Origin: JAUJOE01 sp038252945
Lineage (GTDB): Bacteria; Actinomycetota; Actinomycetes; Propionibacteriales; Nocardioidaceae
NCBI GenBank assembly: GCA_038252945.1
Contig: JBBSHN010000006.1
Location: 1 to 55,331 of the forward strand
DNA: 55,331 bases
Direction of reading: 5' to 3'
Every line of letters starts with the position of its first letter. Within the stretch, counting starts at the first letter, position 1. This document shows, one piece after another, positions 46,097 through 54,578 of the stretch. The notes under the pieces were generated by a model that had not been told where the DNA came from, ran no database searches, and was given only the letters and a program-made list of their open reading frames with translations. The translations under genes and the position numbers were made by a program.

Positions 46097-46704
46097 ATGG
46101 GCCCCGAGCTACGACAGGCCCTGGCCGGCAGCTTTTCCACCGACTCGCGTCCGTACGCCGAGTCGCGTCCGACATATCCTGAGCTCGCTGTTGCCTGGAT
46201 GGTGGGACCCCCGCCGCGACGGATCCTCGATCTAGCTGCCGGCACCGGATTGTTCACCACTGGTTCGCGGCCGACCGGGCGCTTCCGGAGATCGCGCGGG
46301 TTCTCGTGCCCGAAGGGACCTTGGCGCTGACATGGAACACCCGAGACGAAAGCACCTCGTTCGCCAGGCGTCTCGGCAGCCTCTTGCAACGGGTCCAACC
46401 TGTCCCAGGGCACGGCGACTGGGCTACCCGGTCGGTCACGGCGGTCGCGGACTGTGCTCTCTTCGGCCCCCTCGGCTATGCCGAATTTTCGCTCGTCCAG
46501 CACATCACCCGAGATCAGCTGGTCAGGCTTGTGGCCTCGCGCTCCTACGTCATCGCACTGCCGGAGGCGCGGCGAGCGGAACTGCTCGATGAGGTGGGCC
46601 GACTCTTCGACGCAAACGCCGACTTCGTCACAGAGCGGGGTTCTGGCGAATTGAGCGTGGCGTTGCCCTACCGAACGCAGTGCTGGCGAACGGTGCGTCG
46701 CTGA
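46097..46704 (+). pseudogene. SAM methyltransferase with internal deletion
   Basis: The first part (46097 to about 46256) reads RPTYPELAVAWMVGPPPRRILDLAAGTGLFT, a class I SAM-binding start. It then switches frame directly into HHWFAADRALPEIARVLVPEGTLALTWNTRDES, the post-motif-III part of the same family, which continues to 46704. Roughly 60-70 residues between SAM motif I and the HHWF strand are missing and the two halves are in different frames. No single protein can be made, so it is a pseudogene unless a sequencing or assembly error removed the middle. Confidence 0.85.
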
Positions 46705-46711
46705 TGATTGA

Positions 46712-47365
46712 GTGACCAGTATGACGATCACCAAGTTCGGGCATGCTTGCGTTCGGATCTCCTCCGGTGACCGAGCGCTGACCATCGACCCGGGCGGATT
46801 CACCAGCGCCGACTCGGTTGCAGGCGTCGATGCAGTGCTGATCACGCACGTGCACTTCGACCACTACACGATCGAGCACCTGCAGGAGAACGACGCGCCG
46901 GTCTACACCATCGCGGAGGTGGCGCAGCAGATCGCCAAGGACGACCCTGCCGTGCGCGAGCGGGTCACGGTCGTCGGACCCGGACAGACGTTCCAAGCGG
47001 CCGGCTTCGCCGTGACCGCAGTCGGTGAGCTGCATGCGCCTGTGCATCCGGAGGCACCGGTGTTCTTCAACAGTGGGTACGTCGTGTGCGCGGAGCAGAC
47101 CGTCTACCATCCGGGTGACTCCTTCACAGTGCCCGACTCCCAGGTCGACGTCTTCCTCGCGCCGATCAGCGGCCCGTGGCTCAAGTTGGCCGAGTCGGTC
47201 GACTTCGCCCGGGCCGTCAAGGCGCCAACGACACTGGCGATACACGAGACGCTTGCCAGCGACATCGGCTTGACGCTCATCGACACGCGGATGCGTGACA
47301 TGCTTGCGCCATACGGGTCCACCTATCGGCGACTCGAACCCGGCGAGGAGCTCAACCCCGCGTAG
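46712..47365 (+). CDS. MBL-fold metal-dependent hydrolase
   Basis: Metallo-beta-lactamase fold protein, 217 aa, UlaG-like group. Metal motif THVHFDH (H46, H48, D50, H51), later ELHAPVHPEAPVFFNSGYVV, VYHPGDSFTVP with the bridging Asp, VFLAPISGPWLKL, and AIHETLASDIG with the final His. Typical of YycJ/UlaG-like proteins of unknown substrate. Start GTG 46712 or ATG 46721 (MTITKFGHACVRI, the family start); the latter is likely. Convergent with the AraC-type gene, seven bases apart. Confidence 0.87.
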   Translation: MTSMTITKFGHACVRISSGDRALTIDPGGFTSADSVAGVDAVLITHVHFDHYTIEHLQENDAPVYTIAEVAQQIAKDDPAVRERVTVVGPGQTFQAAGFAVTAVGELHAPVHPEAPVFFNSGYVVCAEQTVYHPGDSFTVPDSQVDVFLAPISGPWLKLAESVDFARAVKAPTTLAIHETLASDIGLTLIDTRMRDMLAPYGSTYRRLEPGEELNPA

Positions 47366-47372
47366 ATGAGCC

Positions 47373-48284
47373 TCAGGCGACCCACTTCATCGGGTCGCCC
47401 CACCCAAGGTCCTTGACCCCGGCGGCATCCAGGGCCTGCACTGCGAGGGTGCGGTTATACGCCGCGAACGTCAGCACGTGAGCAATCATTCCGCCGTAGG
47501 TGAAGACCTCTGGGGGATCGCACAGGGCGTCAACGAACGTCTCGTCGAGGCGCCGGTCCCGCACGAATGAGCGCACCTGGTCGAGGAACTCCGGCCCAAC
47601 GAGACTGAGCCGCACGCGCATCTGCTCGACGCTCTCGTGCTCCTCGGTCGACCAGTCGTAGTCGCGAGTCTCGAGAGCGCAGATCCACATGTCCATCTGC
47701 CCGATCAGCCGCGACAACAGCGTGCGCAAAGTCATTCGGCCGTCTTCGTTGTCGACCGAGACTCGCACCGGTTCGTCGAGCCCTTCATCGGGGAGCTGAG
47801 CCGCTCGGTCGACGAGCTCGCCGACGAGCCACACGTGGTGCTCCACCATCTTTTGCAACAAGTCCATGTCAGTCACCTCACTGGAAGCGGGTAGCCGCAG
47901 GCCACCCGGTGGATGGAAATGCACGCCGTTGGGAGTGTCGAGCCACACCGGTCGGGTCGGCTTGACCCGCCAGAGGGAAGGCTTAACGCCATATGCCCGG
48001 GCGAAGGCCCGAGTGAACGCCTCATGAGAGGAGTACCCGGCCTCAACCGCGATCTGGAGTACTCCTTGCCGACCCGACAAGAGCCGGTACGCCGCACGCT
48101 CGAGCAGGACGCGCCGGCGAAATCGGCCCGGCGCCTCGCCCGAGGTCGCACTGACGACTCGGTCGAAGTGAAAGCGTGAGAGATACGCCCGCGCCGCCAG
48201 GTCGCTGCCCGAGATCTCGTGGTCGTCAAGTGAGCCGGCCACGGTGTCCACGAACGTCACGAACGTGTCGGTCGACGTGCTCAT
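47373..48284 (-). CDS. AraC-type HTH regulator fused to DinB-like domain
   Basis: 303 aa. Residues about 8-105 form an AraC-type double helix-turn-helix (SGSDLAARAYLSRFHFDRVVSATSGEAPGRFRRRVLLERAAYRLL, LQIAVEAGYSSHEAFTRAFARAYGVKPSLWR). From about 150 on it resembles a DinB four-helix bundle (LLQKMVEHHVWLVGELVDRA, GGMIAHVLTFAAYNRTLAVQAL). DinB metal sites usually have HVxTHxxxHR; here the middle His is Phe and the last is Asn, so the metal site may be lost. ATG 48284 (MSTSTDTFVTFVD) preferred over an upstream frame that overlaps menD. Confidence 0.88.
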   Translation of the reverse strand: MSTSTDTFVTFVDTVAGSLDDHEISGSDLAARAYLSRFHFDRVVSATSGEAPGRFRRRVLLERAAYRLLSGRQGVLQIAVEAGYSSHEAFTRAFARAYGVKPSLWRVKPTRPVWLDTPNGVHFHPPGGLRLPASSEVTDMDLLQKMVEHHVWLVGELVDRAAQLPDEGLDEPVRVSVDNEDGRMTLRTLLSRLIGQMDMWICALETRDYDWSTEEHESVEQMRVRLSLVGPEFLDQVRSFVRDRRLDETFVDALCDPPEVFTYGGMIAHVLTFAAYNRTLAVQALDAAGVKDLGWGDPMKWVA

Positions 48285-48288
48285 AGCT

Positions 48289-49968
48289 TCACTGTGCCTG
48301 TTGGGGCCGCCCTCGCGCTTGATCGGGTTTGCGGAGCTCGTTCTCGCCCGCGAGCTCGTGCAACCGGGCAGCAACCTGCCGCCGGGAGTCCCGTGTGACC
48401 GGCACCTCGAGCACCCGGATGCCTACGGCGCTTTCGCCGAGGCCGTCCCGCAGCTCCTCAGTCCCCGAGATCCGTTTGTACGGTGTTCCAGTGGCGGCGC
48501 ACAGCTGCTGCAGCTGCACACCGTGCGGGGTGCCGAAAATTCGCTCGAAGCCAGCCGCGAACCGCGCGTCACCTTGCTCGAGCGTGGCGAAGATCGCCCC
48601 GCCATCGTCGTTCTGCACCACGATCGTGAGGTCGGGTCTGGGCTCATCGTGCCCAAGCACCAACGCCGTTGCGTCGTGCAGGAACGCGAGGTCGCCGATG
48701 TAGGCGAGGGCACGTGGTGACGATCGCCCCAAGGCGGCGCCGACCGCGGTTGACATCGACCCGTCGATGCCGGACAAGCCGCGGTTGCCGATGATGAGCC
48801 GCCGCTCCCCCACCGGATATGGAGTCGCCATGACGTCGAGATCTCGCACCGGGGACGACGACCCGGCGAACAGCAGTGATCCGGGGATTACCGCAAGGGC
48901 CACCTCCGCGGCGACTCTGAGTGGAAGGGTGGCGGCTCCTCCGGTGTTCACGAAGTTGTCGACGTGTGCGCTGAGCCGGCTGTCGGCGCCTCTCCAGTTG
49001 TTCAGCCACGTGGCGTTGTCCGGCTCCGTAGCATGCGGCAGCGTGTCGACACGTCGTGCGACCCGGCCGGGGTCGGTATGAACTCCACCGGGTCCTGGGG
49101 TGCTGATCACGTCGACGTCTGCTCGTGAAATCAGCCGCGTGACCGGCCGCGAGAGTGTCGGGTGTCCGGCGACCACCACACGCTCGATCCGCGCCGCGAA
49201 ATCCGGCTGTTCGAGCAGCAGTCGGTAACTGCGGATAGCGCAGCGTCCGGTGCGCGCACCGGACGTCGGCTCAGCGAACAGCGGCCAGTTCGCCGACTCG
49301 GCCAGCAGGCGCGCCGCCGGGCCCGCCCCGTCGCCGGCCACGACCACGGTACGGCGGCCGGGCGCAAGGACCTCCGCGACAGCTCCTGGAACTGCAAGGT
49401 CCTCCTCAACCCCCGGAGCAGCCTCTGTCCACCTCGACTCAGCCACTGAGTCGTACGTCGGTGCGACGAGTGGCTCAGCGAACTGCAGATTGATGTGGGA
49501 CGGCCCGGGCCGATGCACTGCCGCTTCGACGGCCCGGACTGCAGCACCTCCGTCTCCAGGCTCTACGTCGACGCAGGGCACTCGTGGACCGAACATGCCG
49601 ACCTGCTCCGTCGCCTGGTTCGCTCCCGTGCCCCGCATCTCAGCCGGCCGGTCTGCCGACAAGACGATCACCGGCTCGCCGACAGACGTCGCCTCCAGCA
49701 CCGACGGATGCAGGTGCGCGACCGCGGATCCAGACGTGGTCACTACCGCGACCGGTCGATGCGAACCCTTGGCAAGACCAAGGGCCAGGAACCCGCAAGT
49801 GCGTTCGTCGATGCGCACGTGCAGCCGCAACCGCCGCATTCGGTCCGCCTCGAAGACCGCCAGCGCGAGCGGTGCCGAGCGGGACCCCGGCGCCAACACC
49901 ACATCCGTTACGCCGCAGGCGCGTAGCGAGGTCGCCAGCGCTGTGGCCACCTCCGCTGAATCGGTCAC
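48289..49968 (-). CDS. menD: SEPHCHC synthase
   Basis: ThDP enzyme, 559 aa, joining 2-oxoglutarate-derived succinic semialdehyde to isochorismate. VVLAPGSRSAPLALAV and HVRIDERTCGFLALGLAKGS (activating Glu) at the N-terminus; TSGSAVAHLHPSVLEA; ThDP/Mg site GDLAFLHDATALVL...VVQNDDGGAIFATLEQG. GTG start overlaps the menC stop by GTGA, so menE-menC-menD are coupled. Confidence 0.96.
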   Translation of the reverse strand: MTDSAEVATALATSLRACGVTDVVLAPGSRSAPLALAVFEADRMRRLRLHVRIDERTCGFLALGLAKGSHRPVAVVTTSGSAVAHLHPSVLEATSVGEPVIVLSADRPAEMRGTGANQATEQVGMFGPRVPCVDVEPGDGGAAVRAVEAAVHRPGPSHINLQFAEPLVAPTYDSVAESRWTEAAPGVEEDLAVPGAVAEVLAPGRRTVVVAGDGAGPAARLLAESANWPLFAEPTSGARTGRCAIRSYRLLLEQPDFAARIERVVVAGHPTLSRPVTRLISRADVDVISTPGPGGVHTDPGRVARRVDTLPHATEPDNATWLNNWRGADSRLSAHVDNFVNTGGAATLPLRVAAEVALAVIPGSLLFAGSSSPVRDLDVMATPYPVGERRLIIGNRGLSGIDGSMSTAVGAALGRSSPRALAYIGDLAFLHDATALVLGHDEPRPDLTIVVQNDDGGAIFATLEQGDARFAAGFERIFGTPHGVQLQQLCAATGTPYKRISGTEELRDGLGESAVGIRVLEVPVTRDSRRQVAARLHELAGENELRKPDQARGRPQQAQ

Positions 49969-50927
49969 GAAGCCTGCTCGTCAAGCCGTGCCGCGCACGC
50001 GCTCAGCCGCTTCTGCCACCGCGCCGTGACGGTGGCGTCGGCGGTCACTTCGCGGAGGGACTCGGCGTCGGCCTCCACCCTGCGTACGGTGATGCAGCCA
50101 CCTGATGGATGGAGCGGAGAGGCCGAGACGTCTGCGGCGAGCATCGTCGCCGTCGCCAGCCCGCATGCGTAGGAGAGGTCCGGGAGCGCGGCGGCCAGTG
50201 CTATCCCCGCAGCGAGCCCGACTGAGGACTCCAGCGCACTCGACACCACAACAGGCAACCCGATCTGCTCAGCAAGCAGCAGGCAGCGGCGAATTCCCCC
50301 GAGCGGCTGCACCTTCAGAACCGCGACGTCAGCCGCCTGCGCCTCCGCGACGCGAAGCGGGTCCGCGGCCCGGCGGATTGACTCATCGGCAGCGATCGGC
50401 ACGCCGACTTGCGCTCGCACGGCCGCGAGCTCAGCGACCGTCGTGCACGGCTGCTCGACGTACTCGAGATCGAACTGTGTCAGCACGCCGATCGCGGCAA
50501 CGGCCTCCTCCACCGACCACGCTCCGTTGGCGTCGACGCGCACACTTCCGTGTGGACCCAGTGCCGATCGGACCGCGCCCACCCGTTCCACGTCGTCGGC
50601 AAGACTCTGCCCCGGCTCAGCGACCTTCACCTTGGCCGTCGTGCATCCATGGCCGCCAGCGGCGAACGCCTCTGCCTGTTCAGGGCCAACCGCAGGAATA
50701 GTGCAGTTCACCGGCACAACGTCTCGCACGCGTGGAGGGAAACCCAACTCTGCCGCTTCTCGGGCAGCGGCGAGCCAGTCGGCCGCCTCCTCGACTCCGT
50801 AGCCCCAGAACGGGCTGAACTCGCCGTGACCCGCAGGGCCGCGCAGCAGAATCCCCTCCCGGGAAGTGATGCCACGGAAACGCACCGTCATCGGAATGGC
50901 GAAGACTCCGCTCACTTCGTCGCTCAC
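49965..50927 (-). CDS. menC: o-Succinylbenzoate synthase
   Basis: Enolase-superfamily dehydratase, 320 aa, making o-succinylbenzoate from SHCHC. Catalytic KVK of TTAKVKVAEPG, metal ligands D in RVDANGAWS, E in YVEQPC and D in AADESIR, and general base K in VAVLKVQPLGG. GTG start overlaps the menE stop. Confidence 0.95.
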   Translation of the reverse strand: MSDEVSGVFAIPMTVRFRGITSREGILLRGPAGHGEFSPFWGYGVEEAADWLAAAREAAELGFPPRVRDVVPVNCTIPAVGPEQAEAFAAGGHGCTTAKVKVAEPGQSLADDVERVGAVRSALGPHGSVRVDANGAWSVEEAVAAIGVLTQFDLEYVEQPCTTVAELAAVRAQVGVPIAADESIRRAADPLRVAEAQAADVAVLKVQPLGGIRRCLLLAEQIGLPVVVSSALESSVGLAAGIALAAALPDLSYACGLATATMLAADVSASPLHPSGGCITVRRVEADAESLREVTADATVTARWQKRLSACAARLDEQAS

Positions 50928-51976
50928 GACGCCGACTGCAACGAGCGTACGAGCAATTCTCGGTCGACCTTGCCCGACGCCAGGCGCGGAAGCCGGTCGA
51001 CGAGATGCAGCTCGCGCGGGGCCCAGGCCCGCGGCTGAACGTCACTCACGAAGTCGCGCACAGCACCCAGATCGATCCGCCGCGAAGCCACCGCCACCGC
51101 CACCACACGGACGCCCCACTCGGCGTCCGGAGCGGCGAGCACCGCCACCTCGTCGATTTCCGGCATCGCGGCCAGCCTGTTCTCCACCGCCGACAGGGGA
51201 ACGCCGACTCCTCCGGACTTGACGACGTCGTCTGCACGTCCGGACACAACCAGCCTGCCTTCAAGGTCGAAGAGTCCGAGATCCGGTGTGACCAGCCACC
51301 CGTCGCGCAGCACATCGGCCGTGCGGTCCGGCTCTCCGGCGTATCCGTCGAAGAGCATCGGCCCGGCCAGCCGTATGCGCCTCTCGGCGTCGACCACCAC
51401 GGCGACGCCGTCCAGTGGCGTGCCGTCATACACACAACCGCCACACGTCTCCGTCATGCCATAGGTGCTGACCACGCGCACATCCGCTCCCGTGGCCGCT
51501 TCTTGGAGCGTGCGACCAAGAGCAGCGCCGCCGACCAACACTGCGTCGAAGCGGGTCAGTGAGGTTCTGCTCGAAGAGTCGCTGAGCCAACGTCGAAGCT
51601 GCGTGGGCACGCAGGCGAGGTAACGCCGGCTAGCGGAAAGCACGTTCGTTGCAGCGGCCAGGTCGTCGTACTCCTCGAGTGCCACGACGGGGTGGCCGGC
51701 GAGATACGAACGCACCAGCACCTGCAATCCTGCGACGTAGTGCACAGGAAGCGCGAGCACCCATTGCCCCGGTCCTCCGAGCCGGAGAAGGGAGGCTTCA
51801 GCAGAGAACCGAATGGCTGGCGCCGACAGCAGGACATTCTTGGGAATCCCGGTCGACCCGGAAGTGCGCACCACCAGGGGCTCCGCTTCCGAGGCTGCCA
51901 GCCACGGTCTCAGGGAAGCGCTGATGTCGCGCACGGTGCCGCCGACCGGCCGCAGCGACGCTGGCACGGCAGACAC
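50924..51976 (-). CDS. menE: o-Succinylbenzoate-CoA ligase
   Basis: Acyl-CoA synthetase, 350 aa, a compact form typical of actinobacterial MenE. AMP-binding P-loop VVRTSGSTGIPKNVLLS, adenylate motif STYGMTETCGGCVYDG, hinge region VVSGRADDVVKSGGVGV and C-terminal catalytic Lys in LPRLASGKVDRELL. GTG 51976 start; divergent from menA, with 64 bases between start codons. Confidence 0.94.
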   Translation of the reverse strand: MSAVPASLRPVGGTVRDISASLRPWLAASEAEPLVVRTSGSTGIPKNVLLSAPAIRFSAEASLLRLGGPGQWVLALPVHYVAGLQVLVRSYLAGHPVVALEEYDDLAAATNVLSASRRYLACVPTQLRRWLSDSSSRTSLTRFDAVLVGGAALGRTLQEAATGADVRVVSTYGMTETCGGCVYDGTPLDGVAVVVDAERRIRLAGPMLFDGYAGEPDRTADVLRDGWLVTPDLGLFDLEGRLVVSGRADDVVKSGGVGVPLSAVENRLAAMPEIDEVAVLAAPDAEWGVRVVAVAVASRRIDLGAVRDFVSDVQPRAWAPRELHLVDRLPRLASGKVDRELLVRSLQSAS

Positions 51977-52040
51977 GCGGTCAGCCTACGGCCGGGGCGC
52001 GTCGCGCCGTGGACGGCCGGCTTTGTCACACTTGCCGGTC

Positions 52041-52928
52041 ATGGCGACCGTCAAGGAGTGGCTGGAGGGTGCTCGGCTGCGCACGTTGCCAGTCGCGATC
52101 GCTCCGGTGCTCGCAGGCACGGGGTTGGCCGCCTTCGAGCAACGCTTCGCCTGGTGGAAGGCGCTGCTGGCGCTGGTGGTCGCGTTAGCGCTGCAGATCG
52201 CGGCCAACTACGCCAACGACTACTCCGATGGCGTGCGGGGCACCGACTCGGCCAGAGTGGGTCCGCAGCGGCTCGTCGGCTCAGGAGCGGCGTCACCTGC
52301 GGCGGTGCGGGGTGCGGCGCTGACAGCTGCGGGAGTCGCGTGCCTGGCTGGAGTTTTGCTTGCGGCCACGACCTCCTGGCTGTTGCTCGTCGTGGGAGCG
52401 TGCGCTCTGGCGGCGGCCTGGCTCTATACGGGGGGTCCGCGGCCCTACGGATACGCCGGGTACGGCGAGATCAGTGTCTTCGTGTTCTTCGGCCTGGTCG
52501 CAGTGGTCGGTACGGCCTACGTCCAGATCGAGCGGATCAGTGGCACTGCCCTCGTGCTGGGCGGGGGAGTTGGCGCATTCGCATGTGCGGTGCTCGTGGC
52601 GAACAATCTGCGCGATGCCGCTGGCGACGAGGACGTTGGCAAACGCACCCTAGCCGTCCGGTGGGGCGACACAAGGACCCGAGGTCTCTTCGCGATGCTC
52701 CACGCCGGCGCATACGGGTGCTTGGGCATCGCTGCGCTTCTGTCGACCTACTGGGTCTTATTGGGTGCGATCTCGCTACCGCTCTCGCTGCGAGCTCTCG
52801 GTGTGGTACGACGCGGAGAAGTCGGCTCAGACCTGGTCGCTGTCTTGCGGGACACGGGGCTCACCGAGCTGCTGTACGCCGTCGGTGCGCTGATCGGCTT
52901 CTTGATCGCGTCGCGACATGGCGGCTGA
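52041..52928 (+). CDS. menA: 1,4-dihydroxy-2-naphthoate polyprenyltransferase
   Basis: UbiA-family membrane prenyltransferase, 295 aa, attaching the polyprenyl tail. Helix-rich with the Asp motifs NYANDYSDGVRGTD and NNLRDAAGDEDVGKRTLAVRWG. ATG 52041 (MATVKEWLEGARLRTLP) is the family start; the frame open upstream through menE antisense is rejected. Its last 102 bases overlap the convergent DUF4229 gene. Confidence 0.95.
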   Translation: MATVKEWLEGARLRTLPVAIAPVLAGTGLAAFEQRFAWWKALLALVVALALQIAANYANDYSDGVRGTDSARVGPQRLVGSGAASPAAVRGAALTAAGVACLAGVLLAATTSWLLLVVGACALAAAWLYTGGPRPYGYAGYGEISVFVFFGLVAVVGTAYVQIERISGTALVLGGGVGAFACAVLVANNLRDAAGDEDVGKRTLAVRWGDTRTRGLFAMLHAGAYGCLGIAALLSTYWVLLGAISLPLSLRALGVVRRGEVGSDLVAVLRDTGLTELLYAVGALIGFLIASRHGG

Positions 52929-53159
52929 GGCTGTCGTCGCGCGGCTGGCGCGGGCCGCGATGTCGGCGGCCAGACGAGCGCGCAGCCCTCGCAGCGCGGC
53001 AAAAGCGATGAGGGACGACACGACCATCGCGATCAACGCGGTCCACAGGCCACTGACCGAATCGAACGGCACCTTCCTGCCTAGCGCCAGCCAGATCACT
53101 GCGTAGACGCCGAGAAAGAGTCCAAGCCGGGCAAGCGTGTAGACGACGATCGTGGGCAT
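52827..53159 (-). CDS. DUF4229 membrane protein
   Basis: 110 aa. Two membrane helices (VVYTLARLGLFLGVYAVIWLAL, LWTALIAMVVSSLIAFAAL) then the family sequence RGLRARLAADIAARASRA, then a 30-residue polar tail. Start ATG 53159 shares one base with the threonine dehydratase stop (TGATG). The polar tail is encoded antisense to the last 34 codons of menA. Function unknown. Confidence 0.8.
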   Translation of the reverse strand: MPTIVVYTLARLGLFLGVYAVIWLALGRKVPFDSVSGLWTALIAMVVSSLIAFAALRGLRARLAADIAARASRATTASAAMSRRDQEADQRTDGVQQLGEPRVPQDSDQV

Positions 53160-54217
53160 CAGGTTCTCAGCTTCCCGGGCTGGTGATGGTTGTGCTGCGG
53201 CAGCGGTCCCACTGTAGGCAGCCGGCTGTGTCTTTCCGGCGCCACGACTTCTGCGAGAAGGTTTGGGTCTACGTTGCCACCCGACACCACCGCCACGGTG
53301 GGCCCCGCAGGGGTCGCGCCGAGAAGCTCGACCAATGCTGCCGCCACGGCCACCGCCCCACTCGGCTCACACACCAGGTGCTCCTCGAGAACGACCCGGC
53401 GCATGGCGGCCAGAACCGCCTCGTCGGAGACGGTGACGACATCGTCGACGTATCGCGAAATGTGCTGCCAGTTGAGCTCTCCCACCGCGGGCACCCGCAG
53501 GCCGTCCGCGATCGTGCGGTCAGTCAGCTCGCTGGGCCACATCACCCGCTGGCCGCCCTTGAAACTCTCGGCCAGGTCGCCGGCCAGCTCCGGTTCAGCC
53601 GCGACCACCCGTGCGGTCGGCCGAAGGCCTTTGACGGCAGCCGCGATGCCGCTGATCAGACCGCCGCCACTCACCGGGACCACCACCGTCGCGACTTCGG
53701 GCAGATCAGCGAGAATCTCGAGGGCAACGGTGCCCTGGCCCGCGATCACCGCCGGGTCGTCGAAGGGAGGAACAAGCACAGCACCGGTCTCGGCCGAAAT
53801 CCGAAGTGCGGCGGTGACCCGCTCGCTGCTCTCGACCAAGACCACCTGCGCGCCATACCGCGTCGTCGCCAGCTGCTTCACGGTCGGTGATCCGCGGGGC
53901 ATGACCACTGTCGCTGTGATCCCCGCGGCGGCGGCGGCGCGCGCCAGTGCTTGGCCGTGATTGCCCGAGGAGTGCGTCACAACACCGCGAGCGCGGTCGT
54001 CGGCGCTGAGTGACGCCACCGCATTGCTCGCTCCTCGAATCTTGAACGAGCCGGACACCTGCAGCGATTCCGCTTTGACGTACAGCAGCTTCCCCGCCAC
54101 CAGCGAGGTCGGGAGCACCGGGGTCCGTCGGACCTTGTCAGCGATCCGCGATGCTGCGCTTCGTATGTCGGTCAGCGAGACAAGATCCGGAGTCTCTACG
54201 CCCGCCGGTGACCCCAT
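53159..54217 (-). CDS. Threonine/serine dehydratase
   Basis: PLP enzyme of fold type II, 352 aa, most like catabolic-type threonine/serine dehydratases or serine racemases. Schiff-base K59 in SGSFKIRGA, SSGNHGQALA for PLP phosphate, VSGGGLISGIAAAVK glycine loop. No ACT domain, so feedback inhibition of the IlvA kind is unlikely. It lacks the regulatory C-terminus and ends with a His/Pro-rich tail. Leaderless start: TAGAGT six bases before ATG. Confidence 0.9.
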   Translation of the reverse strand: MGSPAGVETPDLVSLTDIRSAASRIADKVRRTPVLPTSLVAGKLLYVKAESLQVSGSFKIRGASNAVASLSADDRARGVVTHSSGNHGQALARAAAAAGITATVVMPRGSPTVKQLATTRYGAQVVLVESSERVTAALRISAETGAVLVPPFDDPAVIAGQGTVALEILADLPEVATVVVPVSGGGLISGIAAAVKGLRPTARVVAAEPELAGDLAESFKGGQRVMWPSELTDRTIADGLRVPAVGELNWQHISRYVDDVVTVSDEAVLAAMRRVVLEEHLVCEPSGAVAVAAALVELLGATPAGPTVAVVSGGNVDPNLLAEVVAPERHSRLPTVGPLPQHNHHQPGKLRT

Positions 54218-54223
54218 GTCAGC

Positions 54224-54229
54224 ACTCTA
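54224..54229 (-). promoter_or_regulatory. -10 box for the leaderless threonine dehydratase gene
   Basis: TAGAGT on the leftward strand, six bases before the ATG at 54217, so the transcript would begin on or next to the start codon. Confidence 0.5.
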
Positions 54230-54283
54230 AGCGCGCACACGATGAGCTCCGCCTACCCTTGACGCGGGAGCAGGAGGTGAGCC

Positions 54284-54565
54284 GTGAGGTTTCTGCCGTG
54301 GGCGGTGGCCATAGTCTTGTACGTCTACTGCTGGGTGGAGATCGCTCAGTCCGACCCGCGTGGAGTGCGGGTGCTCCCTCGGTTCGCGTGGGCGTTGCTC
54401 GTCGTGGTGCCCATCCTCGGCGCAGCGGCCTGGCTCATCTACGGTCGCCCAAACGGCACCAACGTGCCACCGCGGGCAGCGCGACCGCAGCCTCGCAGGG
54501 TGGCTCCTGACGACGACCCGGAGTTTCTCCGCAGTCTGCGCAAGCGGCCACCCGACAACGACTAG
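54284..54565 (+). CDS. PLDc_N-type small membrane protein
   Basis: 93 aa. Two N-terminal helices (AVAIVLYVYCWVEIAQSD and FAWALLVVVPILGAAAWLIYGR) with the R-L-P-R-F-A-W pattern of the phospholipase D N-terminal (PLDc_N) domain, here free-standing, then a basic tail ending DDDPEFLRSLRKR. GTG start after AGGAGGTGA. A small protein of this kind near ccsB and men genes is common in actinobacteria; function unknown. Confidence 0.82.
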   Translation: MRFLPWAVAIVLYVYCWVEIAQSDPRGVRVLPRFAWALLVVVPILGAAAWLIYGRPNGTNVPPRAARPQPRRVAPDDDPEFLRSLRKRPPDND

Positions 54566-54578
54566 CCGGGGTGGGACG

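Noticed and set aside
51692..53011. Rightward frame of 439 aa through menE and menA
   Set aside because: Wrong frame relative to menA; Arg-rich shadow.
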